Assembly (NCBI GenBank): GCA_900660155.1
Contig: CABFPE010000006.1
Location: forward strand, 665,967-729,966
DNA length: 64,000 nt
Source: Hofstenia miamia
Taxonomy: Eukaryota > Xenacoelomorpha > Acoela > Hofsteniidae
Direction of reading: 5' to 3'
Shown piece after piece: positions 1 through 11,270 of this stretch. Made by a program: the position numbers and the translations under genes. A model generated the notes under the pieces. It made no database searches. It saw only the letters and a list, made by a program, of their open reading frames with translations, and was not told where the DNA came from. Each line of letters begins with the position of its first letter. Position 1 is the first letter of the stretch.

Positions 1-2799
1 AAACTGTGCAGTGTATCGGTATGTGCATTGCGGTATCAAATTTTTAACCACGGAAATCTAGGCAGCATCACCAACAATGAAAAGCTGAATAGAAATCTTC
101 GACTTTATAAAACCTAAGCAAGTTGATCGTAGGTGAGCTTCTTAATCCAGATACTCAGGCAGGATGGTATAAAGATGTGAACTTTTTTTGCATAAACAAT
201 TAACAAAAGGATCCCACCTGTTGTGCACTTTTAACAGCCTTTGAAAAATATCCTGTAAAAATTTTCCGTCTGATATGGAATTGTCATAAATCTTAAGCCA
301 TAGTTGAACGCAATTTCACAATATATCCAACTTAATTGATATATACATTGCAACAGATAGGCACAAGAGGCATTTCAAAACAACCATATGTTGTACTCTC
401 CAGAGCAAGAGAAAGAATGATTTAACTTAATAACAGCAAAATACAACTAATGAAGGATTATACAATGCTTAGCACTCACTTTTAACAAAAATGGGCTTAT
501 TCCGTATCCAAAGAACGCAGGGTTATAAACGATCTAAAGCTATCATATGACAAAAAGCAACTTCAATTCATTCTAGGTGTAATAAACTAAACTTAACTAT
601 GGGAATTTCTCTCAAATCGTTCCAGCATTCTGTGACAATCAAATGCTTACCGAAAAATAACGTGTACTATGAATGATATTCGCAACAATAAAATATTTCA
701 AAAAAATATTCTATTTACCTACAAAGCTTACCTTGAGATGGATTCATACAATTGGAGCCTTAATGTGCAAGAAAGAAAACGTGTTGTATTCAATAACACC
801 TAGCAAACAAAATTATTCACAGATGAAAAGGATATACATTTGGACGAAGCACAACGATTGAAATGGAGCATGCCCACCATGAGCCAAAGAATCTTTCTTA
901 TACTCCACGGATATTCTTCATCAAACACAGTATGCAAAACCAGGAAAAAGAGGAGCTACTGTGTGAACTTCATAAATTTAAAACTAGGCTGTGTGTTCCT
1001 AGCAAAATATTTCGATTTGAAGAGAATCGAACGTGAAACAAAAACAATAATTCTGCAAACAATGTGTAAAGTTTACAAGATTTAAGTGGCCTGAAAAGCA
1101 CTTCTCTCAATCTACAAAAAAGCACGTGTTTAACTAAGGCACAAACTCCTCAGTAGTGAAGGTTAGATTCTCAAGTCATACCCAAACTAGGATATTTCAT
1201 TCCTCCATCGGGAGCATCTGGGAATCCTCAACAGTGAATACACGAGACCATTCTTATTTTGATCAATATGACTCGAGATATAGTAGAGTCTGTCCCTTTC
1301 CGCAATTGCCTTAAACATTGCCAAAATCTCAAATAAGTTGTTCTTGATATGTTACAATTTTTCCAAATATTTACAATGCTGTCAAATTAATGGAAGGAAA
1401 ACACGAGGATCTGATATGAGCACTTGTGACTCCTGATGAAATTTGCATATGAACTTAGAATTAAGGTAAAAATGGTAGTCCAAGGTATCCTCAATGAGAA
1501 AGAAAGTAAAAACATGTACAATATATTTTTGAACTAGAAATTTTACTACTTTTCATATTGACAATATACCCTAAGTTTTGAATAAATTTTCCTCTCTGGA
1601 CAATTGGTTTTTGGTGATAATAAATCAATGAATGTAAAACTATCAAAGTGAAAATAATTACGTCTTAGCTTTAGTCGGCTCGTTTGGGGGTCATTGTTAA
1701 ACGGGTTGGGTTGCCAGTAATTGTTAGACGATGATATAGAAAGAAACATAGCTGAATATGAGGAACGAAATGGCAAGCGAAAGTAATAATCAGATGTCAT
1801 TATATTACTCCTTATCTAAGGTGGTCAACAAGCAATCGATGTGTTACTGTACATTATCTGTGTCCTACCCCAATAATAACCATAAAGTTTACTTAGTATT
1901 TTCTTACATTACAGTACTTGTAAGATATAGTAAAAATAGTTTGTATAATTCACCCTACTTTACCAATACATCTGATTATTACAATGTATTTCATCACGTA
2001 GGGCTGACTTGAAAGTATTTTGGGTAACAATTTTCTGCTGAATCTTTCTGTTCGAAATCACTCCAATGCAATCTTTCCTTTGTAGTTTTCAATAATTAGT
2101 TCCATTTAAACAACTAGACCATTGCATTTCCTCAAAAATATTTACAAATCGGGTGAAATTAAGCATCTTTTGATTCAGTTCGTTAAAACTTTCAATGAAA
2201 TTTGCTTAAATGAATGGTATACGATAATAAACAGCTTTGTTTCTGAAGGTGGGGGACAGACTGAACTTAATAAAACCTGTTTATTTATTGCTAAGAAATA
2301 ATTCTTAACGAGTACCAATGAATATTTTGTGTTCGGTTGTGCTGCACTTTCAAGCTCAACGAATTATAATGAGCATCAAATTTGGTAGAGATTATTTTAT
2401 CATTTGGGTTAGAAGGGTGAACTATCACGAAAATGTCGTATAAAGCGTTCTGACCAGGAGGTAGTTTAATAATAACGCGAGGAAATTACCTATATGTTCA
2501 TCAATCTGATGGAATTTCACACTTCTGCAAAATTATCTGAATATGGATTAACTAGTAACTAAATATGATAAATTTTTTTGCTTTAGTATAGAGTCATTTA
2601 ACGTTTTACTAAATTCTTAGGTTACTTTATACTTATTAAATCTATACGTACCAGAGAATACAAGCAACGCCATCTTGTGTAGGCATTTTTTAAAATTTGA
2701 TCAACAGATATGTTTTCTAGAATGTGGAAATCACTAGGTACAGGGGCGCTTTGAGCACATAGAATGTAGTAGGGTCAATCAACAGTCAGTGTAAATTCA

Positions 2800-2834
<35 letters not shown>
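1..2834. repeat. 2.8-kb duplicated block, copy 1
   Basis: This block is repeated almost base for base at 14874-17707, in the same orientation. Visible differences lie in the first 120 bases: a 5-base loss in copy 2 near the start, and about 6 extra bases (TATAAT-like) where copy 1 reads GACTTTATAAAACC. Beyond that the offset is constant at 14874 and every short ORF in the block is identical. Both copies end inside a (TA)n run (2802-2835 here), after which they diverge. No protein in the block is recognisable; its four short ORFs (62-84 codons) look like chance. It is either a recent segmental duplication or a second haplotype placed in tandem. Unmerged contig joins elsewhere in the window favour the second. 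Confidence 0.9.

Positions 2835-2835
<1 letters not shown>
2802..2835. repeat. (TA)n microsatellite at the end of copy 1
   Basis: Perfect TA dinucleotide run of about 17 units. The homology between the two 2.8-kb blocks stops within it. Confidence 0.95.
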
Positions 2836-2837
<2 letters not shown>

Positions 2838-3046
2838 TCAATTACCTCTAAACCCAAGCGGTGTTTTCTTCTTCAGATTTTCAATTTCTAGAAATAAGTG
2901 TATTCGGTTGTGGTGACTAAGGAAATTAACTTTTTTTCATAAAAATGATCTAATGAATATTCTTTGCAAGAAATATGAGTTTGATATCCTTTAAAGCGTA
3001 ATAGATTAAGAACTTCTTGTAGAGATGTACATAACACACATGGGCC

Positions 3047-3205
3047 ATGGGTTACGTGGGTGATCGTTTGAGTGGATCACTGTGGATGTTGACTGAGGGC
3101 AGCATGGATCACTTCTTGATGGAGGTATTTAGATGCGTAAGGGCCTCTGCTCACACAATCACCCCAACAAAACGCGAGAACATCTTCGTGTTAACATTGA
3201 TGTAG
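3047..3205 (+). other. Short coding-like ORF, 52 residues, unrecognised
   Basis: ATG at 3047 to TAG at 3203-3205. Base composition is close to half G+C, clearly richer than its surroundings. The product begins MGYVGDRLSGSLW and holds MLTEGSMDHF. I do not recognise it. Part of the DNA (GTGGATCACT, GCAGCAT) recurs in the same order near 6590, on the far side of the Copia-like fossil, so it could be part of an old flanking repeat rather than a gene. An internal GAG|GTATTT could serve as a weak splice donor. Confidence 0.2.
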
Positions 3206-4228
3206 AAGTTGTCTGATACATAGGTAAGTAAATTTCCCGGAACTATTTATCAAATGAGGCAAAAAATGAAATGAAGCATTTTAATCCTGTTTTTATTTGG
3301 AAAGAAAACAATATTGCACTTTTAAACACAGGTTTTATAAAAAGAACTTACTTCATCTGAATTGCAAAGCAGACTGTGCAAAGACCTCAATTTCGTCTGG
3401 AGTATCCCGATTTTGGATGGATAGATTATCTCGAATCTCAACACACACGCGTTTGGGCTAGGAGAAATCCCGATATTGAAAGCGAATGTTAAAAAAATTA
3501 TACAGTGCTTTTTATCATGTTGAGTAGGTACAATTTCCTATAATTATGATAGCATTCAAATAATATTAGTGATTATAATATTAGAATAATATTCTATAGA
3601 CAGACTTGTCTGAAATCCGATGGTTTGCTTTCAAGTAGAGAAACGAACTAAATCAGTGTATTAATCTGCTTACCCGCAATGTCAATTTGCATAAAATCAT
3701 ACAGGAATACGTAGAGTTATTTGATTGAATTTCGTAATTTAATTTGTTCTGTTACTTTCATTTTGGATTTCCTAAACTTTCGACTGATCTAGTAAAGTAC
3801 ATTTGCAAAAAGGGTGTAAAATAGAACTGCAGCCACGTCTAATCTCTCCGAACACATTGTTTTGTTTATTGCACTTTTAAGGACAGCATTATGATGCTCA
3901 ACCACTCTATTGCTGTGCCTTCAATTACACTCCCAAATTGTTGATTAAAACGATAAAACAAATCTTTTGCAAACTCACCTCCCAAATCATGTCGAATCTA
4001 TAAGTGTGATCCAAAATTGCAAAACCACATTCTACATATTCCTTTGACAATACTATCAGGTTTTTATCACCAATTATCATTGCAGCTGAAAATTTTCTAT
4101 ATTCATCAAAAATGTGCAATATGATATTTTTTTGGCCAGTACTGGAATGTACCTATTCAGTCAAATCCAAGCAAAAATCATTAAATTCAAAAGCGCGTCA
4201 TAGACATACCTTTGAAATTGGGTTGACC

Positions 4229-4709
4229 CAGGGCCTACTTAAAACACGGTCAAGCCAGCTGCAGCACACATTTGAAATAGGAGGCGGGAAGTTAAAAACA
4301 TTAAAATAGTTGTTTTGGCAATATTCATGATATTAAATAAATTGCATTAGTAAAATTGTGTTAAATACTAGATTAAAAAACATTTAGAACAGACTTAAAA
4401 AATTACTATTTATTTTTTAAACTTTTAAATGTTTTAACAAACGAAACTCTTGACAAATCTCTACAATTTTTGCGAAAATTATTGCAAAAAATGTTACAAC
4501 ATATCATGTAGATATTCCTCAAATGATTTCAATGTTGATCACAAAACATATCTGCAAAGGAACACTTGTGCTCAAGACTTCGTACAATGCTTTGACTCAA
4601 ATTTATATTTCTTACAGTAATAATATTGTCAACGTTAGATAACAGAATTTCGAATTGTTATAATATCGTTAAATAAACTCCGAGGTGGCAAAGTTTTAAG
4701 TAGGCCCTG
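4229..4709. mobile_element. hAT-type miniature element (MITE) inside the Copia fossil
   Basis: Perfect 17-bp terminal inverted repeats: CAGGGCCTACTTAAAAC at 4229-4245 and its reverse complement at 4693-4709. GTTGACC flanks both ends (4222-4228 and 4710-4716); counting one base shared with the inverted repeat it is the 8-bp GGTTGACC. That matches the 8-bp target duplications and CAG-type ends of hAT transposons. The element is 481 bp and has no transposase, so it would have been moved in trans. Integrase-like coding sequence of the Copia fossil lies on both sides, so it inserted after that element. Its perfect ends make it one of the youngest insertions here. Confidence 0.85.
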
Positions 4710-4832
4710 GTTGACCTTAGAAAATTTCTTACAAATATCAAATGAATTTCTTCAATTAAATTAGACGTTAATTTTTGGTTAGTTACATAGGATGAAAAAA
4801 TTAGTGGCTTGAGAATTTCAATTGATGGATGA

Positions 4833-5196
4833 GAAAATTGACGATTCAGTTTTTCTATAATTCTTTTGTCTAAATTCTTATTATCCAAAACAAAAATTTG
4901 TTCCATGTTACCTGCCGGAATCTAACCCCGTTTTTAAACTTGCTTAATATAAACCAATAGGCGGGTGAGGATGATTTCGAACAATATGTGTTGTGCTATT
5001 ACACCTAAAACAACTATCTGTGTCTTTAGAATAACTGGATTATCTTGAAAATTTTTTTCTATTTGTCGCTTGGTCAAATTTATCCGCTCGTTGTAAATTT
5101 TCGTGCTCTGGTCTATTATAACCTGTATTTGTATATTGATTTGTATATCGAACTGCATTTTTTGTCACTAGAAGTTTTGAGGTCATTTTGAAAATC
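4833..5196. repeat. Unmerged contig overlap, copy 1 (364 bp)
   Basis: Identical over 364 bp to 5289-5652. Copy 1 ends at a single N (5197), a stray 90-bp piece (5198-5287) follows, then a second single N (5288) and copy 2. This is the signature of two contig ends that overlap but were scaffolded side by side. Confidence 0.9.
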
Positions 5197-5288
5197 NCTT
5201 TAATTTGAACCTTCAGATCGTCGAGTGATGTGCATTGGCGCTTCCTCAGACAGTTTTTGATGTGATGCCAGCAATTTTTTTATGACGN
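5197..5288. other. 90-bp sliver between two single-N gaps
   Basis: Single Ns at 5197 and 5288 bracket 90 bases that do not belong to the repeated sequence. On the minus strand the piece is open for about 28 codons. It is probably a small contig fragment placed in a scaffold gap; its true position is uncertain. Confidence 0.7.
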
Positions 5289-5652
5289 GAAAATTGACGA
5301 TTCAGTTTTTCTATAATTCTTTTGTCTAAATTCTTATTATCCAAAACAAAAATTTGTTCCATGTTACCTGCCGGAATCTAACCCCGTTTTTAAACTTGCT
5401 TAATATAAACCAATAGGCGGGTGAGGATGATTTCGAACAATATGTGTTGTGCTATTACACCTAAAACAACTATCTGTGTCTTTAGAATAACTGGATTATC
5501 TTGAAAATTTTTTTCTATTTGTCGCTTGGTCAAATTTATCCGCTCGTTGTAAATTTTCGTGCTCTGGTCTATTATAACCTGTATTTGTATATTGATTTGT
5601 ATATCGAACTGCATTTTTTGTCACTAGAAGTTTTGAGGTCATTTTGAAAATC
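5289..5652. repeat. Unmerged contig overlap, copy 2 (364 bp)
   Basis: Exact second copy of 4833-5196, starting directly after the N at 5288. The underlying locus probably reads from 4832 straight into 5289. Confidence 0.9.
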
Positions 5653-6230
5653 CACATTTTTACAAGCATCGTCTCGTAGTCTTCTAAATGCAACTTCAAT
5701 ATTTTCAGGTAAAATTCTACAGGTATTATGACTGGAAGTAGCCGTACTAATAGCTACTGATAAAATGAGCATACGATCATTCTTAGGCAATTTTACCCCA
5801 TCAAGCAACATAAATGCCAATGTAATATCATTTACCCCTACGTTAAAATCGCTTGCTTCTTGTCGAATTCGCCAAAACTAGCCACAATATATTTGTACGT
5901 GTCTTAATAAATTTTTTCAAATGATTTCATTTTCAGCCAAAGCTCATAACCACAAGTATTATCTTTACGAAAACTATCTAGTTGCTGCAGTAAAAATTCC
6001 AAACCATCACACGTTTAAATTGATCCTGAGGTATTACCAAACCTATCCTCTTTGCTTCTTCATTATCCAATGCCGATAATATAACATAACTTATGTCATC
6101 ACAAGCTTGCTCTTCTTTGGAAACCTTACAAATTTGTCTCCACATTAAAATAAGTTTCTGTCATTGTAGGTAACAATTTTCATAAATATCGCTTAAGACA
6201 GGAACATTAAGCTTAATTTGACTTATTAGT

Positions 6231-6644
6231 TAACATTCTGTTAACCACTCTCTGCTACCATATGTAAATTAAAAAAAGTTTGACTTTATGTCCTGAGTAA
6301 TTGAACAACACTAAACAATTGAATAGCAATGTTTCACAAAGCAGTCTTTAAACCAGCAACCGTATAAATTGTTTCGATACACAACTTAGCAAAAATACAT
6401 TAAGCGCTAACTCAGTATATGTGCTTGTGAAACTCAATAATAATTGCAAGAACAATTTTGATAATTTTTTAGACGCTTCACAACTTATATCATTTTATCA
6501 TTTGACACAGTAATTAGCTTCTTTGTTTTATTATATGACAATATTTGTTGTGGTGGATTATTAGTTAGCCAAATTATCAGGATGGGTTTCGGTGGATCAC
6601 TAGTGTTGGTAGTGGGTCGCAGCATAGTGGGTCAACGTCGGTCG
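6231..6644. other. No gene seen; possible old flanking repeat at 6581-6650
   Basis: AT-rich DNA without a recognisable gene. A short stretch around 6581-6650 shares GTGGATCACT and GCAGCAT in the same order with 3047-3120. Confidence 0.3.
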
Positions 6645-7060
6645 TATAACTCCGGTCAAAATAATGAGAAACCAAATTTTTTCAAACTCGTAACAACAAA
6701 AACACGCACAGTTACAAAATTTATATAAATCGATAGCAAATTAAGTTTTCTATAAGTTTATGTAAAAGAAGTAGGACGACATTGCCTCCGAAACGAGCAC
6801 AGTGTAAAATTCTGTCGTTGAGTCCATCAAATTCTTCTGTATTCTCGGGTAGTTTTTCTTCGGACTCCAGCGAATATTGCTACAGTTTTTGCATATTTTT
6901 CTTTTCCACATCATAATTCCCCAAACATTTTCTATAGGTAAGAGGTCCGGTGAGTTAGCAGGCCATTGAAAAAATTGCATCCTTTCTTATTTTATACCTT
7001 CCTTAATAAATCCGTAAAAAATGTCTAAATTTGGTAATAAAAATTTTTCATTTTTTGTTT
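6645..7060 (-). pseudogene. Tc1-like transposase, 3' end of a truncated transposon
   Basis: A minus-strand ORF at 6980-6750 begins MQFFQWPANSPDLLPIENVW. This is the hallmark of the last catalytic block of Tc1-family transposases, with the third acidic residue (E of PIENVW) in place. The expected C-terminal tail follows (about 76 residues). Upstream of it I could not find the QQDxAxxH block with the second aspartate, so only the 3' part remains. Beyond the stop, the minus strand runs into a Tc1-like terminal sequence, CATTATTTTGACCGG, ending at TA near 6645. No partner inverted repeat is visible upstream. The transposon is a 5'-truncated, inactive copy, and its family differs from the element at 37.8 kb. 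Confidence 0.7.
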
Positions 7061-8472
7061 ATTATATGCAAACTCACCATCAAGTGAATAAAAAGAGCAA
7101 CTTGATTGCATAACATCACTTACATAGACATAAAAACAAAGAATGTCAATTCACCACTCCCCTTTCCCAACCAATACTTTTTTCATATATCCGAAATTGC
7201 ATATTTCATGAGTCGAATTAAAAAATAGACTAACTGCTAAACTCAGAATATTCTAAAAATGCTTCAAATGAAAAATGTGGCCAATTCACCCATTTTATCA
7301 CAATTATTTTAGAGACAATTAGCACAACCTACATGTGGACCGAAGGCATTGACAATTTGCAGAAATTATTTTTTCATTATCGATTTTTAAAGGGCATGAC
7401 TTAGAACAGGAAAGATGTACTAATTTTACTGTACATATATATAAATATATATAATTATAGTAATTACAGCATAATTGCTTTTAAATCAAATAGTACACAA
7501 GATGGCGTTGTTTAAAACAATATTGCAATGGGAACCTTATATATAAAATTAAAAAATAATTAAAATGTCCGGCAGAAGCATTTAAAACAAGCGTCTCATA
7601 ATGTGAAAGAAACACTTTAAAAATATACAAATCTGTTTTCAATTTTTGTACAATACAGATAAATTTGGTTTTCTACCAGTTTTTAGTTTTATCATGAAAT
7701 AAAGTTTGATTGAAAAGAACACTTAATAAGAAGAATTGACATATGTCAATTTCAGACAATGTGATTTCAATTATTAAACTGCGTGCGATTCCATTAACAC
7801 CTTTTAAATATTTACAAGCCAATTTTACAAATCAAAATTAGTTTAGAAAATCGGTAGAATGGTAGAATACGTAAAAATTTTAATAATGCAAGAAATATTT
7901 GCAAAGAATTTACATGAAAAGATCGAAAACTTTAAGTTAAAACAGATTAACTTTGATTTACACGGTAGATATACAGAGGAAACATCGTTAATTCTCTCTG
8001 TATAATGCTATTCACTTGCATTTTTCCACCTCAGTTGTTCTTGAGATACTCTCTTCTAATCTAAGCATGAATTTTTACAAGGCCAACCTAACATTTGTGA
8101 ACCAGGCAATCACCTGGTTTATATTTTTTTAATTTTTTTTTAGACAAGCGATTTTATTATTTTATGATCATCCAGTTTTAACTAAACTTAGTTTACATGT
8201 TATGACAGAATCTAATAAATTACAAATTGATAAAATGCGCGCAAATGAGTTTTAGGGAAAATTCGCCCTTGGAAGCCGTCGTCTTGATATTTTTCTAATC
8301 CTTTCGAGATTTCTCGTTTTCAGTTCTTTATCAATGCTTGAATTGTTTCTGAAAAATTAAGTGCTTCTCATTTTTTATGAAGCTGGGGATTAAAGGTTGA
8401 AGCAGTTAATGAAATCTAGCATTGATTGCTAACAATGTTTTAAATATAAATATTAATTCAATATTGTGCACT
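7061..8472. other. No gene seen
   Basis: AT-rich sequence with no ORF that I can support. A 17-bp string CAACGCCATCTTGTGTA lies here in reverse orientation (about 7497-7513) and also occurs at about 2667 and 17541 in forward orientation. Confidence 0.4.
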
Positions 8473-8767
8473 TTAGTTTTCAAATGAAGCAATTGCATAT
8501 GGATCCCAAGATCTGGCTGGCGTATGGCATTTCGATCTTGCTCTTCTGAGACAAATTATAGAAGATCTGATCATTTCGAATGCAATCCTCCTTCTCAGCC
8601 AATTGGTGGTGGTGTGAGTTGGTAATTCCAATTTGTCTGAGAGGAGGGTAGCTAAACTTTTCACGAGAGCTTGTGTGGCGGGTGCATGTCCTCCTGGTTC
8701 TTATTGAATTTAGTACATTTTTGTAATCGGAATTTGCAATATGTACACTACATACCATATTTAACAT
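8473..8767 (-). pseudogene. Fragment of an unassigned mobile-element protein
   Basis: On the minus strand a short ORF ends ...LRRRIAFEMIRSSIICLRRA followed by about 20 residues and a stop. The pattern, a leucine-rich helix followed by a basic RRRIAFxMIRSSIxCLR stretch, resembles the C-terminus of proteins predicted from mobile elements in many animal genomes. I cannot assign the family. The segment is richer in G+C than its flanks, and coding-like sequence runs on upstream in a second frame, so it is a broken fragment. Confidence 0.35.
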
Positions 8768-9135
8768 GGTTTTGTAACTAATAAATCATTCCTTTTTCAA
8801 AATTTGCAGTATTTGCACAGAAAGATACAAATTTGATCTTTAGAATTATATTTTATCATCAATATTTAGAGTCTACGGCAAATATAATAAATGCATTAAA
8901 ACTCAAAGGTGGAATTGCCAACCAAACAAAACTTGAAAATACTCTAAGCTAAAACAAACACTTAGATTATTGCTTTCAAACCAATCATATTAATATAAGA
9001 TTTGATATAAATGCAAAGTTACTGAATATATATACACACATTCACACACATATATAAATGTGTATACATGAAACTATGCAATTTATGTTATGAGCAATCT
9101 ACTCTTAAAAAAATTTTGTTTTCTGTCAATTTCAG

Positions 9136-9401
9136 AGATGTATGGGTTGAAAATTTTAAAGCTTTCCACTCCGTCCAAAGAATTTGTGTCATGTCACATA
9201 TTCACGGATTCTGCTGCTCCAAGATGCCCTAATAAAAAAATTTCTGCACCAAAATCTATTTTTTATGACAATGTTCATAACACTACACCACCACTGCAAA
9301 ATATTTTGAATCCTTTACTGCTTAGAAAATACAGAATCATTTTTCAAATGTCATCTACTATTATTACCAATAGAAATGCAATAGCAAACCTGGTATTATA
9401 A
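9136..9401 (+). other. Candidate exon (88 codons to stop), unrecognised
   Basis: A good splice-acceptor motif, TTTTGTTTTCTGTCAATTTC followed by AG at 9134-9135, is followed by an open frame that runs to a stop at 9399-9401. The frame begins MYGLKILKLSTPSKEF (M at 9138) and is less AT-rich than its neighbours. I do not recognise the product and see no upstream exon. It could be a terminal exon of a host gene or chance in a transposon relic. Confidence 0.25.
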
Positions 9402-9594
9402 TACATAATAAACAAAATGATGGTAAAATGAATGTTAATTTGAGCTTTAAGAGTTTCATGTAAAACAAATTTTCTATGTAAGGATAGTCGCATGCCGCAG
9501 AGTGCATTTCCTGATTTGTCCTGTCTTGTCATGGGTAGCACTTTTTGAAAACAGAACTGCCCCACCTCAATTAATGTGATCGATATATATATAT

Positions 9595-10594
9595 NNNNNN
9601 NNNNNNNNNNNNNNNNNNNNNNNNNNNNNNNNNNNNNNNNNNNNNNNNNNNNNNNNNNNNNNNNNNNNNNNNNNNNNNNNNNNNNNNNNNNNNNNNNNNN
9701 NNNNNNNNNNNNNNNNNNNNNNNNNNNNNNNNNNNNNNNNNNNNNNNNNNNNNNNNNNNNNNNNNNNNNNNNNNNNNNNNNNNNNNNNNNNNNNNNNNNN
9801 NNNNNNNNNNNNNNNNNNNNNNNNNNNNNNNNNNNNNNNNNNNNNNNNNNNNNNNNNNNNNNNNNNNNNNNNNNNNNNNNNNNNNNNNNNNNNNNNNNNN
9901 NNNNNNNNNNNNNNNNNNNNNNNNNNNNNNNNNNNNNNNNNNNNNNNNNNNNNNNNNNNNNNNNNNNNNNNNNNNNNNNNNNNNNNNNNNNNNNNNNNNN
10001 NNNNNNNNNNNNNNNNNNNNNNNNNNNNNNNNNNNNNNNNNNNNNNNNNNNNNNNNNNNNNNNNNNNNNNNNNNNNNNNNNNNNNNNNNNNNNNNNNNNN
10101 NNNNNNNNNNNNNNNNNNNNNNNNNNNNNNNNNNNNNNNNNNNNNNNNNNNNNNNNNNNNNNNNNNNNNNNNNNNNNNNNNNNNNNNNNNNNNNNNNNNN
10201 NNNNNNNNNNNNNNNNNNNNNNNNNNNNNNNNNNNNNNNNNNNNNNNNNNNNNNNNNNNNNNNNNNNNNNNNNNNNNNNNNNNNNNNNNNNNNNNNNNNN
10301 NNNNNNNNNNNNNNNNNNNNNNNNNNNNNNNNNNNNNNNNNNNNNNNNNNNNNNNNNNNNNNNNNNNNNNNNNNNNNNNNNNNNNNNNNNNNNNNNNNNN
10401 NNNNNNNNNNNNNNNNNNNNNNNNNNNNNNNNNNNNNNNNNNNNNNNNNNNNNNNNNNNNNNNNNNNNNNNNNNNNNNNNNNNNNNNNNNNNNNNNNNNN
10501 NNNNNNNNNNNNNNNNNNNNNNNNNNNNNNNNNNNNNNNNNNNNNNNNNNNNNNNNNNNNNNNNNNNNNNNNNNNNNNNNNNNNNNNNNNNNNN
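9595..10594. other. Assembly gap, 1000 Ns
   Basis: Exactly 1000 Ns following a short (AT)n run at 9583-9594. The round number suggests a gap of unknown true length. Any ORF reported across it is meaningless. Confidence 0.95.
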
Positions 10595-10919
10595 CACTAG
10601 CTCTAAGTGTTATGGAAAGATGTGAATATTTTTAAAGTAGTTGTGGAAATGAAATGGAAGTGAAAGACAATCTAATTTTGATACACAAATCTGCACTTTC
10701 CTTTCAGAAACGCAATTTGAATATGGTGTGGATCTTACTAGGCAACGCCCCTAAATTTGATGCCATCATATGGTAATTGTAATTCTAAAAAAACTTGAAT
10801 TGATTCTGAAATTGGGGGCATTAAAAACTAAACAGCTCATTGAGCAATTTTTAGAATTTGGGATTTCTGAATTCAGATTGCACACACACCCGTCCACACA
10901 TATATAGTAAGATTCTCCG

Positions 10920-11270
10920 GGATTTTCTTGGTGTCAGAACCACTTAATCCCACTGGATTCGGTCCCAGTTACGCCCCACCTCAGTCCTATAAAATTGTAT
11001 GTTTGCATAGACCCATTGGTTAAACACACATAACTTCTATTTTGAGAAAAACTAGCTAAAACTTTGAGTAATACTCTGAATCTGTCCTACCAGTGCCAGT
11101 TCTAATGAGTTCCTTGTTTCCAGGTTTGATGGGACAAAGCGGCCCCACAGAACCTTAATATACAGAAAAGTGTGATTTCCGACCCTGGTATCGGGACGAG
11201 TCAAGTTCGGGTACAATAATTCGCATTTGTGTCTGATCAGGTCGGATATGCTTAGGGAGCAGGCTAAGTT
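10920..11270 (+). repeat. Diverged dispersed repeat, copy A
   Basis: Shares an ordered series of motifs with 12300-12570: a CACT...GGTCCCAGTTAC-type start, CCTCAGTCC versus CCTAGCTCC, and AAACTTTGAGTAATACTCT versus AAACTTTGAGCAATATTCT. The two copies are in the same orientation, about 1.3 kb apart and clearly diverged, so the family is old. No coding sequence is seen. Confidence 0.5.

Larger units (their letters stand above)
3760..6230 (-). mobile_element. Copia-like LTR retroelement, degraded fossil
   Basis: Reading the minus strand from about 6230 downwards gives, in order: a Gag-like region (about 6200-5450) with the LAFxLLDG-type segment common in Copia Gag, a zinc-knuckle-like cluster near 5450, a Gag-pre-integrase zinc-finger segment (about 4906-4710, with a RQFSHPS motif), and integrase-core-like stretches (about 4120-3780, including LHIFDEYRKFSAA). 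I saw no protease or reverse transcriptase and no convincing long terminal repeats. The copy is broken many times over (roughly ten or more breaks) and looks old. A hAT-type element (4229-4709) is inserted in it, and the assembly repeats part of it (4833-5196 and 5289-5652). The family call rests on remembered motif resemblance. Confidence 0.6.

Noticed and set aside
673-2012. Four ORFs of 62-84 codons, repeated at 15547-16886
   Set aside because: Their identity between copies only reflects the DNA duplication; composition and lack of motifs suggest chance.
3979-4085. A minus-strand 'exon' with good acceptor (TTTTCAG) and donor (GAG|GTGAGT) sites
   Set aside because: The residues resemble Copia-type integrase, and more integrase-like sequence lies before and after in the same direction. 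The splice-like sites are probably coincidental.
4112-4309. Plus-strand ORF of 65 codons
   Set aside because: It overlaps the end of the hAT-type miniature element and its target site and has no motif of its own.
9344-10625. Long ORFs on both strands across 9595-10594
   Set aside because: They consist almost entirely of Ns in an assembly gap.
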